Shown in pieces: positions 16,621-25,386 of a DNA stretch of 64,000 nt. A program made the position numbers and the translations under genes. The notes below the pieces were generated by a model. It saw only the letters and a program-made list of their open reading frames with translations. It did not search any database and was not told where the DNA came from. Source of the stretch: Actinomycetes bacterium (lineage in GTDB: Bacteria > Actinomycetota > Acidimicrobiia > Acidimicrobiales > UBA8190); contig JAJZLP010000095.1 of the NCBI GenBank assembly GCA_021803325.1, positions 32,515 through 96,514 of the forward strand, given 5' to 3'. Within the stretch, counting starts at the first letter, position 1, and each line of letters opens with the position of its first letter.

Positions 16621-18206
16621 CCTCGCCTACGGGTGATTCGGAGCGGGGTGCGGCCAACGGGCCGCACCCCGCTCTCCACCTGCGCTCCGTCTCCAAGACG
16701 TTCGCCGGCACCCCCGCTCTCAGCGCCTTCGACCTGACCATCCTGCCTGGCGAGATCCACGCACTGGTCGGGGAGAACGGGTCCGGCAAGTCGACGATCA
16801 TCAAGATCCTCGCCGGCTACCACCGTCCAGACCCGGGCGGTGAGGTGCTGGTGAGCGGGGAGCGGCTGGTATGGGGATCTGCGGAGTCGTCGGCCGCGCT
16901 CGGGTGCCGCTTCGTCCACCAGGACCTCGGCCTAGTGGACTCGTCGTCGATCCTCGACAACCTCTTCTTCGGCGGCGGGTTCACGTGCCGCTTCGGAATG
17001 GTCATGGACCGGGCGACCACAGCGGCGGCCCGCGACCTATTGGCCCAGGTGGGCCTGGACGTCGATCCCCGGCGCCTTGTCGCCACACTGTCGCCGGCGC
17101 AGCGAACCGCCGTGGCGGTGGCACGTGCGCTCAAGGACACCACCAGGTCCGGCGCGGTCAAGCTCATGGTGTTCGACGAGCCGACGGCGACGCTGCCGGA
17201 CAACGAGGTGCACCAGTTGCTCGCCACCATACGTGCCGTGGCGGCACGGGGCACCGGCGTCCTCTACGTGACCCATCGCCTCGACGAGATCTTCACCCTG
17301 GCCACCAACGTGACGGTCTTGCGCGACGGCAAGAAGGTCGCGACGGTGCCGGTCGCTTCCATCGACCGGCCGAAGCTGGTGCGCCTGCTGGTCGGCAGCG
17401 AGTTCGATGACGCGCACGCCGAATCCGTCGCGGCCCACACCGAGCATGGGCAACCGATCCTCGAGGTGGAGGGGCTGACCGCCCCGCGTATCGACGGCAT
17501 CAGTTTCACCGCCCGGCCAGGAGACATCATCGGCATTGCCGGCATCACTGGCTCCGGACGAGAGACGCTCCTCGGCACCATCTTCGGAGCGCACGCGCGT
17601 ACCGGGGGGCACGTCACCATGAACGGAGTGGCGGTCAGATCGGCGCGGCCGGCGCAGGCAATGCGGTCCGGCATGGCGTACCTGCCCCCTGACCGCAAGA
17701 TCAGCGGTGGTGTCATGACCCTGACCGCCCGGGAGAACATCTCCCTCTCGGGCGTCCGCATGTTCTGGCGGGCACCGTGGCTGCGTCGCCGCATGGAGCG
17801 CAACGAAGTCTGGTCGTGGTTCGAGCGGCTCGAGATCCGGCCTCACCGGGTCGACGCCGACCTCGCCTCGTTCAGCGGCGGCAACCAACAGAAGATCCTG
17901 TTCGCAAAGTGGCTACGGCTCGGACCCAAGCTCTTCCTCCTGGACGAGCCGACCCAGGGGGTGGACGTGGGGGCGAAGGCCCAGTTGCACCACCAGCTCC
18001 TTGAGGCGGCCGCAAACGAGACCACTGTCATCCTCAGCTCCTCCGACGTGGACGAGCTGGTCGCAATTTGCCACCGGGTGCTCGTGCTTCGAAACGGACG
18101 CATCGTGGCTGATCTCAGCAAGGGCGACATCACCGCCGCCCGGATCTCGAGTGAGTCCCTGGGCGTCGGAGCGCCGACACGGGACCGGGAGGTAGCGGTC
18201 TCATGA
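16617..18206 (+). CDS. Sugar-type ABC transporter ATP-binding protein (two nucleotide-binding domains)
   Basis: A 529-residue tandem ATPase of the RbsA/MglA kind. Domain 1 has Walker A G-E-N-G-S-G-K-S-T, a degenerate signature L-S-P-A-Q-R-T and Walker B L-M-V-F-D-E-P-T. Domain 2 has a degenerate Walker A (G-I-T-G-S-G-R-E), a good signature F-S-G-G-N-Q-Q-K and L-L-D-E-P-T-Q-G-V. Asymmetric sites are normal in this family. GTG 16617 overlaps the TGA of the binding-protein gene (GTGA), and GTG 16608 and 16596 are alternatives. The permease ATG overlaps its stop by 4 bp. Confidence 0.88.
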   Translation: MTSPTGDSERGAANGPHPALHLRSVSKTFAGTPALSAFDLTILPGEIHALVGENGSGKSTIIKILAGYHRPDPGGEVLVSGERLVWGSAESSAALGCRFVHQDLGLVDSSSILDNLFFGGGFTCRFGMVMDRATTAAARDLLAQVGLDVDPRRLVATLSPAQRTAVAVARALKDTTRSGAVKLMVFDEPTATLPDNEVHQLLATIRAVAARGTGVLYVTHRLDEIFTLATNVTVLRDGKKVATVPVASIDRPKLVRLLVGSEFDDAHAESVAAHTEHGQPILEVEGLTAPRIDGISFTARPGDIIGIAGITGSGRETLLGTIFGAHARTGGHVTMNGVAVRSARPAQAMRSGMAYLPPDRKISGGVMTLTARENISLSGVRMFWRAPWLRRRMERNEVWSWFERLEIRPHRVDADLASFSGGNQQKILFAKWLRLGPKLFLLDEPTQGVDVGAKAQLHHQLLEAAANETTVILSSSDVDELVAICHRVLVLRNGRIVADLSKGDITAARISSESLGVGAPTRDREVAVS

Positions 18207-19294
18207 GCGCACGGCGCCGATCCATCAACCTCGGGTTCGACCGCTTCAGCGGCTTGTACCTGTGGGCGCTGTTCATCCTGGTGTTCAGCATCTGGACACC
18301 CAGCCTGTTCTTGACATCGGCCACGCTGCACTCCGTCGCCTCGCAGGAGGCGATCGCCGCCATGCTGGGGATCGCCGTGCTCATCCCGCTGGTGGCCGGT
18401 GCGTACGACCTGTCGGTCGGCTCGGTCATCAACCTGTCGACCGTCATGGTCGTGATCCTCCAGACGCAGAACCACTGGAACATGTGGATGGCCATGCTCG
18501 TCGCCGTCGGCGTGTCGATCGTGGTCGGCGCGTTCAACGGGTTCGTGGTGGTCAAGCTGCGGGTCAACTCGTTCATTGCGACCCTGGGCATGGCCACCGT
18601 CGTCACGGCAGTGCAGGAGATCGTGTCGGGACAGAACCAGCCGTTGCCGCCGGTGTCGCACGCCTGGAACGCCCTGACGCAGACCAAGGTCCTCGGGTTC
18701 CAGATCGTGGTCGTCTACCTCCTCGTGCTGGCCATCATCGCCTGGTGGGTACTGGAGCACACGCCTGTCGGCCGGTACCTGTACGCGGTGGGTGGGAATG
18801 TCGAGGCGGCTCGCCTGTCAGGTGTGGACGTCGACCGGTGGACGTGGCTGTCCATGATCGCCTCCGGCACCATCGCCGGCATCGCCGGCGTGTTCTACGC
18901 GTCCCTGACCGGACCCTCGTTGACGTTCGGCGGGTCACTCCTGCTGCCGGCGTTCGCCGCCGCCTTCCTGGGGTCCACGCAGCTGAAGCCGGGGCGTTTC
19001 AACGTCTGGGGCTCCATGATCGCCATCTACGTGCTGGCCACCGGGGTGAAGGGCCTGCAGCTCATCACCGGCGTCCAGTGGCTGAATGACATGTTCAACG
19101 GTGTGGCGCTTGTCGGTGCCGTCGCCTTCGCCGTCTGGCGTCAGCGCGTGGCCGGCAACAAGTCGGCGTCGGGCGAACGGGTCGAAGCTCCACCGGAGGC
19201 CGTCGACCCCGGCGTGACGGGAGCGGCCCCGGTGCCGGTAGCCGCGCCGTCCGGGCACGGATCGGGTACCGGGTCCGATCCGACCTCGGTCTAG
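18203..19294 (+). CDS. Sugar-type ABC transporter permease
   Basis: A 363-residue membrane protein with eight to ten hydrophobic segments. It contains G-A-Y-D-L-S-V-G-S-V-I-N-L (about residue 70), the conserved loop of RbsC/BPD_transp_2 permeases, and N-S-F-I-A-T-L-G-M. The last ~40 residues are a hydrophilic Pro/Ala/Gly/Ser-rich tail. The ATG overlaps the ATPase stop by 4 bp, so the operon order is binding protein, ATPase, permease. About 200 bp with no recognisable content follow before the GMC relic. Confidence 0.88.
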   Translation: MSARRRSINLGFDRFSGLYLWALFILVFSIWTPSLFLTSATLHSVASQEAIAAMLGIAVLIPLVAGAYDLSVGSVINLSTVMVVILQTQNHWNMWMAMLVAVGVSIVVGAFNGFVVVKLRVNSFIATLGMATVVTAVQEIVSGQNQPLPPVSHAWNALTQTKVLGFQIVVVYLLVLAIIAWWVLEHTPVGRYLYAVGGNVEAARLSGVDVDRWTWLSMIASGTIAGIAGVFYASLTGPSLTFGGSLLLPAFAAAFLGSTQLKPGRFNVWGSMIAIYVLATGVKGLQLITGVQWLNDMFNGVALVGAVAFAVWRQRVAGNKSASGERVEAPPEAVDPGVTGAAPVPVAAPSGHGSGTGSDPTSV

Positions 19295-19503
19295 GCAATC
19301 GCCGGCGAGGGGCTTCGGTGCGCACGGTGACGGGGGGGCTCGGTCCTCCCGCTGGGGCAGCAGTGGCGGGCGGTCCCGGCCCCGGTGCACCAGCGGTGCG
19401 GGGTTGCCCGTAGCGCGAGGGTGGCGATCCCGGAGCTGAACAGGACCAGCGGCTGCGCCGGCTATGCGCCGGAGGTCATGTGGTCGAGTAGGCCTTCCGC
19501 CAC

Positions 19504-20285
19504 CTAGGCGGGCAAGCCCTCGATGACGACCGGCCGGGGCACCTGACCCAGATAGCCGATGGCGGCACGCACGTCGGGGCTCATGTAATAGCCACCCGCC
19601 ACGACCAGCTCGAGGGCGTCGCATGCTTCGGCGTCATCATCTGCGAGCTCCTGCAGGCGGGCATCTGCGCCGGTGCCGGCCGCGCCGCCAACGAGGGCAC
19701 GTCGCAGCGGCTCGGCGAGATCAGGCCGCGCCGCCAGCACCTGTTCGAGGAGCCCTTTCGCGATCCCGACGGCGCTCGGCGCCGGGCGGTCCTGGCGGGG
19801 CGGAAGGAGCGCATCGGCCAGTGCGGCGAGCCGTCCTCGCTCCTCGACGCCGAAGGTGATCACCGCCGGAGCGGATTCGGCTGCCGGCTCAGGGACCGTG
19901 ACCGTCTGTTCACAGTCGACGGCAAAGGTGGTGGTGGGCTCCGGCCTCGGCACCTCCGACCGCTGTTCCACCAGGTGTTCAGCTGCCCGCAATGCCAGGG
20001 CGGCGATGGTGCTGGTGGGGTTCACGCCGGCGTTGGTGACGAACACGCTCCCATCCACGATGGCCAGGTTCGGGATGTCGTGGGATATGCAGAAGCGGTC
20101 GACGACGGAGCGGGTCGTCGCCCATGCGGGCCGTGCCGTAGAGGTGCATTGACACCGGAGCCAGCGGCGTGGACTCCACTCTGGTGGCTCCGGCTTCGTT
20201 CAGGGACCGGGTGGCCTGCTCGACGTGCCAGGCCAGCATGGCCCGCGTGCTGCGCGCCCGGGCGCGACCATGCCGAGGGCCATAG
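19504..20285 (-). pseudogene. Truncated, frameshifted GMC oxidoreductase with subunit-3-like C-terminus
   Basis: Only the tail of a glucose-methanol-choline oxidoreductase remains. The upstream part (about 20285-20115) reads M-H-L-Y-G-T-A-R-M-G-D-D-P, the conserved GMC motif. After a frameshift near 20115 it continues S-V-V-D-R-F-C-I-S-H-D-I-P-N-L and D-G-S-V-F-V-T-N-A-G-V-N-P-T-S-T-I-A-A-L-A, the FAD-closing end. A further ~130 residues (I-T-F-G-V-E-E-R-G-R-L-A-A-L-A-D-A-L-L-P-P) resemble gluconate 2-dehydrogenase subunit 3. The first ~400 residues with the FAD fold are missing, yet operator 5 still stands just upstream. Confidence 0.75.
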
Positions 20286-20293
20286 CATCGAAA

Positions 20294-20308
20294 TAACGTT
20301 GGACGTAA
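20294..20308. promoter_or_regulatory. ACGT-N3-ACGT operator 5
   Basis: TAACGTTGGACGTAA is followed by GAT, so the right arm forms TAAGAT (20306-20311), a plausible -10 box for the plus-strand genes from 20461. On the other side lies the GMC relic. Confidence 0.75.
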
Positions 20309-20460
20309 GATGTGAGTGCGGGTGGGCGCCAGCCGGCACGGTGCCGGGGCGTGCCACATGGAAAGGACCGGCCAGCGGACCGCTCGCAAGCGTTGGGCCC
20401 TCGTGCGTCGGGGGCGGTCGGTCGGGGGAATGCATACGCAAGTGGGGGAAAGGAGGGACC

Positions 20461-20799
20461 GTGGAACGCCAGCATGTGTTTCCGGCGGAGATGATCGGTG
20501 AGCAGCGGACAGCGCGGGTCATCGACGCCTTGGTGGCCGTGCTCCGCGGTGGAAACGCCGGTACCGACGAGGAACGGGCGTTGGCGGCGGCCGACGCCGT
20601 CGTCGCCTCGCTGTCGACCGACGGCAATCCGCGGGTACGGGCGCAAGTCCGCGGACTGGCACAGGCCCTGGAGCAGCTGCGTTCGGGGAACCGAGAATTG
20701 GCACTGGAGCTGCTCGAAGGCGAGTTGACCCGCTCGTTCCTCGGTCGCGGCGACCTGTCTGCGGGCATGAGGTACCTCGAAGACGAGGAACCTGAGTAG
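20461..20799 (+). CDS. Hypothetical small helical protein
   Basis: A 112-residue, mostly helical, acidic protein that I do not recognise. GTG 20461 is chosen because AAAGGAGG lies six bases upstream; a much longer frame from 19975 runs through the operator and the relic and is rejected. The sequence has A-D-A-V-V-A-S-L and A-L-E-Q-L-R-S-G-N-R-E-L-A-L-E-L-L-E-G-E-L heptad-like stretches that suggest helix pairing. Its place as first gene after an operator recalls the small protein at 35394 that precedes a kinase, but I see no convincing sequence match. Confidence 0.6.
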   Translation: MERQHVFPAEMIGEQRTARVIDALVAVLRGGNAGTDEERALAAADAVVASLSTDGNPRVRAQVRGLAQALEQLRSGNRELALELLEGELTRSFLGRGDLSAGMRYLEDEEPE

Positions 20800-20933
20800 G
20801 CGCGCGTCCGGCGACGTCGGCGGGTGGAGCGTGCCGAGACCCGCGGTCGGTGTGTTCGAAGGAGACCGTGGTCGCAAGCGGGTCGGGTCGTGACAACGAG
20901 CCGTGTCGTAACAACAAGAAGGCGAGGAACAGC

Positions 20934-21989
20934 GTGCGTGCACTTCGGCTGATGGAGTGGAAGTCGGACCCGGTGCTGGTTGAGGTGGACGAGCCGGAGC
21001 CCGGCCCCGGCCAGGTCGTAGTCCGGATCGGCGGAGCGGGGGCATGCCACTCCGACCTCCACCTGATGCACGACCTCGAACCGGGGATGCTCCCGTGGGA
21101 GCCGCCGTTCACGCTCGGCCACGAGAACGCTGGCTGGGTCCATGCGCTCGGCGCCGGAGTGACCGGCCTCGAGGTGGGTCAGCCGGTGGCCGTCTATGGG
21201 CCGTGGGGATGCGGTGCGTGTATCCGTTGCCGGCTGGGGATGGAGAACTACTGCCTGGACCCTGCCAGCGCTCCGGTCCCCAGCGGCGGAGGCGGTCTCG
21301 GACTTGACGGCGGCATGGCAGAACTGATGCTGGTCCCGGACGAGCGCCATCTGGTTCCCCTGCCTGACGGCCTCGAGCCGTTGACGGCTGCGCCACTCAC
21401 CGACGCCGGCCTCACTCCCTACCACGCCGTCCGCCGCTCGCTTTCCAAGTTGACCCCGGGAACGACGGCGGTGGTGATCGGTGTGGGTGGGCTCGGGCAC
21501 CTCGGAGTGCAGATCCTGAGCGCGACCTGTGCAGCACGCGTCATCGCGGTGGACAAGAAGGCCGAGGCGCTCGCCCTGGCGGAGGAGGGTGGCGCCGCGC
21601 TGGCGATCCCACAGGGTGACGCTGCCGCAGCGGAGATCATGGACGCCACGGGTGGCCGTGGCGCCGACGTGGTGCTCGACTTCGTCGGCACCGACGACAC
21701 CCTTGCGCTCGGAGCAGCCGTCTCACAGCCTCTGACCGACCTGACCATCGTGGGCGCGGCGGGGGGGACGTTGGGAGTGTCTATGTACTCGGTGCCCTAC
21801 GAGGTGTCGGTGCAGTCCATGTACTGGGGAAGCTGGGGCGAATTGGTAGAGGTCCTCGACTTGGCTGCGCGGGGTCTCCTGCGACCCACGATCACCACCG
21901 TGCCGCTCGACCAGGCGGCCGACGCGTACCAGCGTATGGCGTCGGGAACGTCCCTGGGCCGCCAGGTGGTCGTGCCGAACGCGTCGTGA
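20934..21989 (+). CDS. Zinc-dependent alcohol dehydrogenase (MDR)
   Basis: A 351-residue zinc MDR. The catalytic zinc ligands are in G-A-C-H-S-D and G-H-E-N; the structural zinc site is C-G-A-C-I-R-C-R-L-G-M-E-N-Y-C (four Cys). The NAD(P) fold is V-I-G-V-G-G-L-G-H-L-G-V, followed by V-I-A-V-D, whose Asp favours NAD. It oxidises a primary or secondary alcohol or reduces the carbonyl. GTG 20934 gives the usual N-terminus V-R-A-L-R-L and follows GGCGAGG; a longer frame from 20850 is less likely. Confidence 0.85.
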   Translation: MRALRLMEWKSDPVLVEVDEPEPGPGQVVVRIGGAGACHSDLHLMHDLEPGMLPWEPPFTLGHENAGWVHALGAGVTGLEVGQPVAVYGPWGCGACIRCRLGMENYCLDPASAPVPSGGGGLGLDGGMAELMLVPDERHLVPLPDGLEPLTAAPLTDAGLTPYHAVRRSLSKLTPGTTAVVIGVGGLGHLGVQILSATCAARVIAVDKKAEALALAEEGGAALAIPQGDAAAAEIMDATGGRGADVVLDFVGTDDTLALGAAVSQPLTDLTIVGAAGGTLGVSMYSVPYEVSVQSMYWGSWGELVEVLDLAARGLLRPTITTVPLDQAADAYQRMASGTSLGRQVVVPNAS

Positions 21990-22090
21990 GCCCGAGGGGC
22001 TGCCGACAGCACACATCGGGGTGGACCGACCGCCGCCGAAGGAGGACATGAGCGACACAACGCGATCTGGAGGACGCGGCCAGCCTGGGG

Positions 22091-22885
22091 GTGGCGACGA
22101 TCGCACAGGTGACGGCGGGCGTGCCGAACGTGTTCGAGAAGATGAAGTTCGGCTCGTCCCAGCACGACGAGGTCGCGGTCGGGTGGCCGGGCACCTCGAA
22201 CACGGTCGCTGTCGGCGGCATCGACCGCGCCGGGCAACCGTTCGCCGCGTGGGACCAGGGGATCCCGAACGGGACCGGAATGAGGGCCCGCTGGGGCTGC
22301 GACGGCATCGACGCCTCCAGATTCATCTTGTGTGCCATCGGCGAGTTCCTCGACTCCGAGGGTGTGGAGCACAACTACCCGATCCTGCCGGTGTTCCGTG
22401 CCCTGTACTGGTCCGACGCCGCCGGGTTCGGAACGTTCCGCGGTGGGCGGTCGATGAACGCCATGTGCCGGATCCACGGTGTGCCGGAGGTAACAGCTGC
22501 CTCGATCGGTGGGTGCTGGGACCGGCCGAATGCGCCGGGCCTCTTCGGCGGGTACCCCAACCGGCCGGTCGGCGTCGCCTTCGTCCAGGAGCACAACGTC
22601 GACGAGCTCATCGCCGAGGGGCGGGCCCCCACCAGCGTCTACGAGGCGACCGCGCTTGCCCGCAAGGAAGAGCGCGTGCGGCGCATGGCGCGGGGTGTTC
22701 CCTACGGCCGGTGGCTGTCGGGTTGGCTCGAACGGCGCCCGCCCGATTCGGTGCGGGGGATGTACGGCGAGTGGCCACACCGACTCACGGCCCCGCTGAC
22801 CGACTGGGAGCCGCGGGAGCGGTTGCTCGACCCGGAAGTGAGCAAGGCCCGCGACGTTCCCATGGCCGAGGTCTCCCGCTACTGA
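22091..22885 (+). CDS. Hydantoinase B/oxoprolinase (HyuB)-type C-terminal fragment
   Basis: 264 residues resemble the C-terminal part of HyuB/acetone-carboxylase-alpha-like proteins: F-G-S-S-Q-H-D-E, G-I-P-N-G-T-G-M-R-A-R-W-G-C-D-G, E-H-N-Y-P-I-L-P and F-R-G-G-R-S. Whole family members run 550-750 residues, so the N-terminal half is missing. The frame can be read back to ~22050 with A-T-Q-R-D-L-E-D-A-A-S-L-G and no good start, while an ATG at 22048 lies in another frame. This looks like a 5'-deleted gene that may or may not be translated from GTG 22091. Family assignment is moderate. Confidence 0.55.
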   Translation: MATIAQVTAGVPNVFEKMKFGSSQHDEVAVGWPGTSNTVAVGGIDRAGQPFAAWDQGIPNGTGMRARWGCDGIDASRFILCAIGEFLDSEGVEHNYPILPVFRALYWSDAAGFGTFRGGRSMNAMCRIHGVPEVTAASIGGCWDRPNAPGLFGGYPNRPVGVAFVQEHNVDELIAEGRAPTSVYEATALARKEERVRRMARGVPYGRWLSGWLERRPPDSVRGMYGEWPHRLTAPLTDWEPRERLLDPEVSKARDVPMAEVSRY

Positions 22886-22940
22886 CGGGCGTCGTGATGG
22901 CGTCGCCACGCACCGACGGCTCGGCAACCTGAAACACATT

Positions 22941-22955
22941 TCACGTTGGACGTAA
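22941..22955. promoter_or_regulatory. ACGT-N3-ACGT operator 6
   Basis: TCACGTTGGACGTAA lies upstream of the alpha/beta hydrolase gene at 23070. A TATATA-rich stretch follows at about 22967-22973 and may be the -10 region. Confidence 0.75.
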
Positions 22956-23069
22956 GACCAGCGAGGTTATATAGTGATCCTCGATGATCCACGGGGGAGG
23001 CCGACGTCCCTGCCGAAGGGCAATCGATGGATGCGGCGTGGACGCGCGGCGTGACGCAGGGGCGCGGTC

Positions 23070-23864
23070 GTGACTTCGGTTCTCGACGTCGATGGTTGCT
23101 CGATCGCCTACGACCAGCGCGGTAGCGGCGACCTCGTCCTGCTCATCCACGGCGCCAGCGGCGACGCGGCGAACTACTGGGGGAAGCTGCGGGTGTCCCT
23201 CGCGTCCGAGTGGCAGGTGGTCACCTACGACCAGCGGGGCTTCGGGCGTTCCCAGTGCGAGGTCCGGCGCATCGACGTGGGCCAGCTGGCTGGTGACGCC
23301 GCACACCTGCTGGAGCACGTCGGCGGTGGGCCGGCCGCCGTGGTCGGGCTGAGCCTGGGCGGCATGGTCGCGCAGCAGCTTGCCGCCGACAGACCGGACC
23401 TGGTACGCAGCCTTGTGCTGGCAGGCACCGGACCGCGGATCGGACCGCGCCTGGCACTCCTCGGCAGCGTGCTCGGCCGGGTCGCCGCCAGCGGGGACCA
23501 GGAACTGCTCTTCGACCTCAATCTCCTGCTCCTGCACGCGGAGCACTTCATCGATCGGCAGGCCGACCTGCTCCCGACTCTGCGCCAGCACTTTGCCGCG
23601 ACCGCTGCGACCGCCATGCGGGATGGGCTACAGGAGCAAGTGGTGTGGCCCGGTGTCCTAGCGGGTTCGATCCGCTGCCCGACCCTGGTGGTGCACGGCG
23701 AGGAAGACGCGGAGATGCCCATCGGCTACGCGCGCCAGCTCGTCGAGCAGATCCCCGGTGCCGAGCTCGAGGTCCTGCGGGACGCTGGTCACAAGTGCAG
23801 CGATGACCAGCCCGACCGGTTCGCCGATTTGGTGGCCGATTTCCTCCGGCGGCAACGGTCGTGA
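23070..23864 (+). CDS. Alpha/beta hydrolase
   Basis: A 264-residue hydrolase with a complete catalytic layout: L-I-H-G-A-S-G-D for the oxyanion hole, nucleophile serine in G-L-S-L-G-G-M, the acid in V-H-G-E-E-D-A-E-M-P and the histidine in D-A-G-H-K. It resembles 3-oxoadipate enol-lactonase and meta-cleavage hydrolases in length and motif spacing, so a lactone, ester or C-C bond hydrolysis in ring or side-chain degradation is plausible. GTG 23070 is the start. It stands alone behind operator 6, with the SDR at 23971 following on the same strand. Confidence 0.85.
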   Translation: MTSVLDVDGCSIAYDQRGSGDLVLLIHGASGDAANYWGKLRVSLASEWQVVTYDQRGFGRSQCEVRRIDVGQLAGDAAHLLEHVGGGPAAVVGLSLGGMVAQQLAADRPDLVRSLVLAGTGPRIGPRLALLGSVLGRVAASGDQELLFDLNLLLLHAEHFIDRQADLLPTLRQHFAATAATAMRDGLQEQVVWPGVLAGSIRCPTLVVHGEEDAEMPIGYARQLVEQIPGAELEVLRDAGHKCSDDQPDRFADLVADFLRRQRS

Positions 23865-23970
23865 CCGCAGCCCATCCGGCAGTTGCGGTGGGTGACCACC
23901 GTGGCTCGGTCACCCAGCTGGAAGGTCTCATGAAGTTCCACGAGACAGGACAATGACGAAAGGAGCGATG

Positions 23971-24783
23971 ATGCGCTTTGAAGGCAAGGTGGCGCTCGTC
24001 ACAGGGTCAGGTTCAGGCATCGGTGAAGCGACCGCCCGCGCGCTTGCAGAAGGCGGCGCGTCGGTGGCGGTGCTCGACGTCAACGAGGAGCAGGCGAAGC
24101 TGGTGGCCGGGACCCTCCCGGGTTCGGCGCGTCCCGTCGTGGCCAGCGTGGCCGACAGCGCGGCTGTGGACCGAGCCTTCGCCGAAGTGGAGGCGGAGAT
24201 GGGGCCGATCGACATCCTGGTGAACAACGCCGGGATCCCGGGGCGTGCGCTGACCGAGCGAATCACGCCGGCGATCGAGGCGCAGATGGCCGAGGCCGCT
24301 ACAGGCCGCATCACGACCGCGCTCGAGTCCACGGTGAGCATCACCGATGACGAGTGGGCAGACATGCTCCAGGTCCACCTGTTCGGAACCTTCTACTGCA
24401 CCAGGGCGGCCCTGCGCTCCATGGCGCCGCGGGGGAGTGGCGCCATCGTCAACATCGCGTCGATCTGCGGCGTGGAGGGATGCGCCGGTCACCCGCACTA
24501 CTCGGCGGCCAAGGGTGGCATCCTGAGCTTCACCAGGGCGGTGGCGAAGGAAGTGATCCTTCAGGGCATCAGGGTCAACGCGGTCGCCGCCGGCTACGTC
24601 GACACTCCCATGGCCGAGACGATGAGCGCGGCGATGCGAGCCGCCCTGGAGGTACAGACGCCGATCGGGCGCATGGCCCGACCGCAGGAGATCGCCGCAA
24701 CGGCCGCCTTCCTGGCCAGCGACGATGCAAGCTTCTTCGTCGGTGCAACCGTCACGCCAAGCGGCGGGCTGGTCACCGTCTAG
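23971..24783 (+). CDS. SDR-family oxidoreductase with an unusual insertion
   Basis: A 270-residue short-chain dehydrogenase. The cofactor motif G-S-G-S-G-I-G (about residues 10-16), N-N-A-G and the catalytic S-x-Y-S-A-A-K set (N-I-A-S-I and H-Y-S-A-A-K) are complete. V-L-D-V-N after beta-2 favours NAD. About 30 extra residues rich in Ala, Thr and Glu lie between N-N-A-G-I-P-G and the D-D-E-W helix, where most SDRs have a short loop, so the substrate entrance may be altered. ATG 23971 is best placed after AAAGGAG (23959-23965). Confidence 0.87.
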   Translation: MRFEGKVALVTGSGSGIGEATARALAEGGASVAVLDVNEEQAKLVAGTLPGSARPVVASVADSAAVDRAFAEVEAEMGPIDILVNNAGIPGRALTERITPAIEAQMAEAATGRITTALESTVSITDDEWADMLQVHLFGTFYCTRAALRSMAPRGSGAIVNIASICGVEGCAGHPHYSAAKGGILSFTRAVAKEVILQGIRVNAVAAGYVDTPMAETMSAAMRAALEVQTPIGRMARPQEIAATAAFLASDDASFFVGATVTPSGGLVTV

Positions 24784-25386
24784 GCGCCCCCTCCGCCACG
24801 GGATCGAGCGACACATGGAGCCACACCACATCGCCCCCGGGAGACGTCATGGACTGCCGTCCTCAGCGGCGGGTGCAGCCGACGTTCGTCGGATCGGCCA
24901 TGCCGACCCGGTCGTCAGGCAATGGGTTCCCGCTCCCAGCCGTGATCCTCGGTCACGACCCGCGCTCCACGGCAGCCTCCTGTCACGATTGACGGCGGGA
25001 GGACAGCGCGTGAGCGACTCCGTACCCGCGGTCCTGACAGGTGCCCCCGGGACCGCCTGTCCGGGACCCAAGCGATCGCCGTCGACGTAGGTTCGACTGG
25101 GTCGCCAGTTCGACGAGCCCCGTGCCCGGCTAGCAACCTCCCCCCCGCTTCTGGGCACGGGGCCGTCACCCCCTAATTGTTGCAGGCGTTTCCTGCGAGG
25201 TGGTGGCACGCGCGGGCGCGGTACGTGGCTGGAGCTGTACAGCGTCGCCTGGTCGCGTTAGGTGCCGGTGGTCGGTGCCGTTCAGCGCCTGGTGCCGGCC
25301 TTCCAGGTGAAGCCCCGAGGACCCGGCCGGTGGTCGCACCCGTGCGCCCGGTGCGCCGCGTGGAGCGGCACCGCTGGCGTCGTGGA
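24784..25386. other. Gene-free convergent intergenic region
   Basis: About 600 bp between two converging SDR genes. I see no convincing gene on either strand: short frames lack ribosome sites and family likeness. The one clear structure is the GC-rich inverted repeat at 25117-25163. Confidence 0.6.
25117..25163. terminator. GC-rich hairpin between convergent SDR genes
   Basis: GCCCCGTGCCC (25117-25127) and GGGCACGGGGC (25153-25163) are exact reverse complements of 11 bp around a 25-base loop. Position between convergent genes suggests a terminator acting in both directions. There is no T-run. Confidence 0.6.

Noticed and set aside
20022..21500. 492-codon minus-strand frame over the alcohol dehydrogenase
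   Set aside because: The plus strand carries complete catalytic and structural zinc sites of an MDR; the antisense frame runs through operator 5 and relic sequence.
22021..22932. 303-codon plus-strand frame beginning near ATG 22048
   Set aside because: Its translation is Arg/Gly-rich without likeness, while the overlapping frame at 22091-22885 matches HyuB-type sequence.
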